The notes below the pieces were generated by a model, which saw only the letters and a list, made by a program, of their open reading frames with translations, searched no databases and had not been told where the DNA came from. From Oscillospiraceae bacterium (GTDB lineage Bacteria; Bacillota_A; Clostridia; Oscillospirales; WRJC01), in the NCBI GenBank assembly GCA_009782405.1, contig WRJC01000026.1:1-40196 (forward strand): a stretch of 40,196 nucleotides of DNA. The letters run 5' to 3'. The position numbers were made by a program, and so were the translations under genes. This document shows positions 39,370-40,196 of the stretch, piece after piece. How positions within the stretch are numbered: the first letter of the stretch is position 1; every line of letters begins with the position of its first letter.

Positions 39370-40196
39370 TCACGAATAGGTTCCGAGAAGAAGCCCTTTT
39401 TCGATAAAATATCTGTATGTCTCAAACTCCACCGTTTTGGGGATCGAATGGTCGGAGTGCAAAAAATATGCGAACCCTTCTTTCACTGTGGGTATCTTGC
39501 TTTCGAGTTCCGCGTCGATTGCTTTTTTGTCGTTGCTGCACAGCGCCCTCACGTCGATGCCGCCCATCAGGGCGATTTTTTCGCCGAAGTTTTTGTAAAT
39601 CCGGAGCAAATCCATTCCGGCTTTTACTTCCATGGTCTGCAGGGCGTCCAGCCCCGCCTCGACTATGCTTGGCAAAAGCGGTTCGATGAACCCGCACGAA
39701 TGCATCATGATTTTCAGGTTTTTGCCGTGCGCGTAGTCGATGGCCGCTTTATGGGCCGGCAGTATGAACTCCCGGTACATGGCCGGGGACATGAACGGCG
39801 TGCCTTTGTATCCCAAATCTTCATAAATAAACATACCGTCCGGCGCCCCCTCCCTGTCAAAGAGCATATCCAGCATCCCGATTATGGCGTTGGTGTATGT
39901 GCGTTCCATATCATGCACCCAGCCGGGGTCGTCGATCATCGCCATCAGCAAATTCACATGGCCGCACATGGAGTGCATCAGCTCCCAGGCCTGCACCCCC
40001 GACCACATGCAATATTTGTTGTTTTCGGCGGCATATTTTTTCCCGTTTTTGTAGCCCTCAAAATCTATCCTTTTCGGGTCGGCGAATATATTGGGCTTTA
40101 TCAGCTCTTCCCATTTTTCCCGGCAGTCCACCGTATAGCCTATGTGCTCCGGGGTGGTGTCGTGCTTTTTGTGGCGGCGCAGTATCGCGTAATTCT
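39370..40196 (-). CDS. UroD/MtaA-like protein (5' end outside window)
   Basis: The frame is open to the right edge, so the first part is missing; 275 residues are visible. They show the C-terminal two thirds of a uroporphyrinogen decarboxylase-superfamily protein: DGMFIYEDLGYKGTPFMSP, HGKNLKIMMHSCGFIEPLLP with the His/Cys pair often involved in metal or corrinoid chemistry in methyltransferases, and LMGGIDVRAL near the end. It differs clearly from the family member at 6937-8034, which reads HSDG at the same place. Any GTG near 40131 is internal, since homologous sequence (TTPEHIGYTVDCREKW) continues upstream. The methyl donor is unknown. Confidence 0.82.
   Translation of the reverse strand, partial: NYAILRRHKKHDTTPEHIGYTVDCREKWEELIKPNIFADPKRIDFEGYKNGKKYAAENNKYCMWSGVQAWELMHSMCGHVNLLMAMIDDPGWVHDMERTYTNAIIGMLDMLFDREGAPDGMFIYEDLGYKGTPFMSPAMYREFILPAHKAAIDYAHGKNLKIMMHSCGFIEPLLPSIVEAGLDALQTMEVKAGMDLLRIYKNFGEKIALMGGIDVRALCSNDKKAIDAELESKIPTVKEGFAYFLHSDHSIPKTVEFETYRYFIEKGLLLGTYS

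Noticed and set aside
1..40196. CRISPR array or rRNA genes
   Set aside because: No regularly spaced repeats and no conserved rRNA blocks were seen.

Overview
The window looks like a chromosomal segment of an anaerobic, low-to-mid GC Bacillota (Clostridia-type) bacterium, probably one without a close cultured relative. The reasons are strong AGGAGG-type ribosome sites, sigma-A promoters with 17-bp spacers, frequent TTG starts, a 57-residue ribosomal protein S21, a glycyl radical enzyme with its activase, a Gram-positive style lipoprotein solute-binding protein, and an ECF sigma factor with a membrane-anchored partner. No tRNA, rRNA or CRISPR array was found.

Layout. (1) 1-6.8 kb: a type I restriction-modification island on the minus strand (hsdR-hsdM-rhuM-hsdS, coupled by ATGA overlaps), facing the 3' end of a tyrosine recombinase gene. 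(2) 6.9-12.0 kb: a UroD/MtaA-like gene diverging from a four-gene operon: E1-alpha and E1-beta of a thiamine-dependent 2-oxoacid/acetoin dehydrogenase, a class II aldolase homologue that lacks the usual metal-site motif, and an E2-like protein with lipoyl and E3-binding domains but a shrunken acyltransferase domain without its active site. (3) 12.0-18.2 kb: a GH99/WbsX-like protein, rpsU, and mnmE behind a P-type ATPase homologue in which every catalytic motif has been replaced. (4) 18.3-28.6 kb: carbohydrate or small-molecule genes: a GNAT domain fused to a large beta-rich protein, a Gfo/Idh/MocA oxidoreductase, an aldo/keto-reductase-like barrel, a solute-binding lipoprotein, and a glycyl radical enzyme followed by its radical-SAM activase. 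(5) 28.6-37.3 kb: a mosaic accessory region: an AraC regulator with an unusual C-terminal domain, a macro-domain protein, a von Willebrand A protein, a DUF559 nuclease bracketed by inverted palindromic repeats, remnants of HigA-like and VapBC-like toxin-antitoxin genes, a sugar isomerase/epimerase, a phospholipase C-like protein, a lipoprotein and a uridine-kinase-like protein. (6) 37.3-40.2 kb: an anti-sigma-like protein and ECF sigma factor, then a second UroD-like gene running off the right edge.

The most unusual material is of two kinds. First, three proteins keep their family fold but lack the catalytic residues: the P-type ATPase, the E2 and the aldolase. Second, region 5 holds dispersed DNA elements. 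One is a repeat that carries a complete sigma-A promoter, present four times, and in two copies preceded by a long hairpin. The other is a 591-bp DUF559 unit whose inverted ends are strings of small palindromes. Both repeat families overlap the 3' ends of coding sequences, and one promoter copy has carried the first codons of the isomerase gene onto a broken antitoxin-toxin pair.
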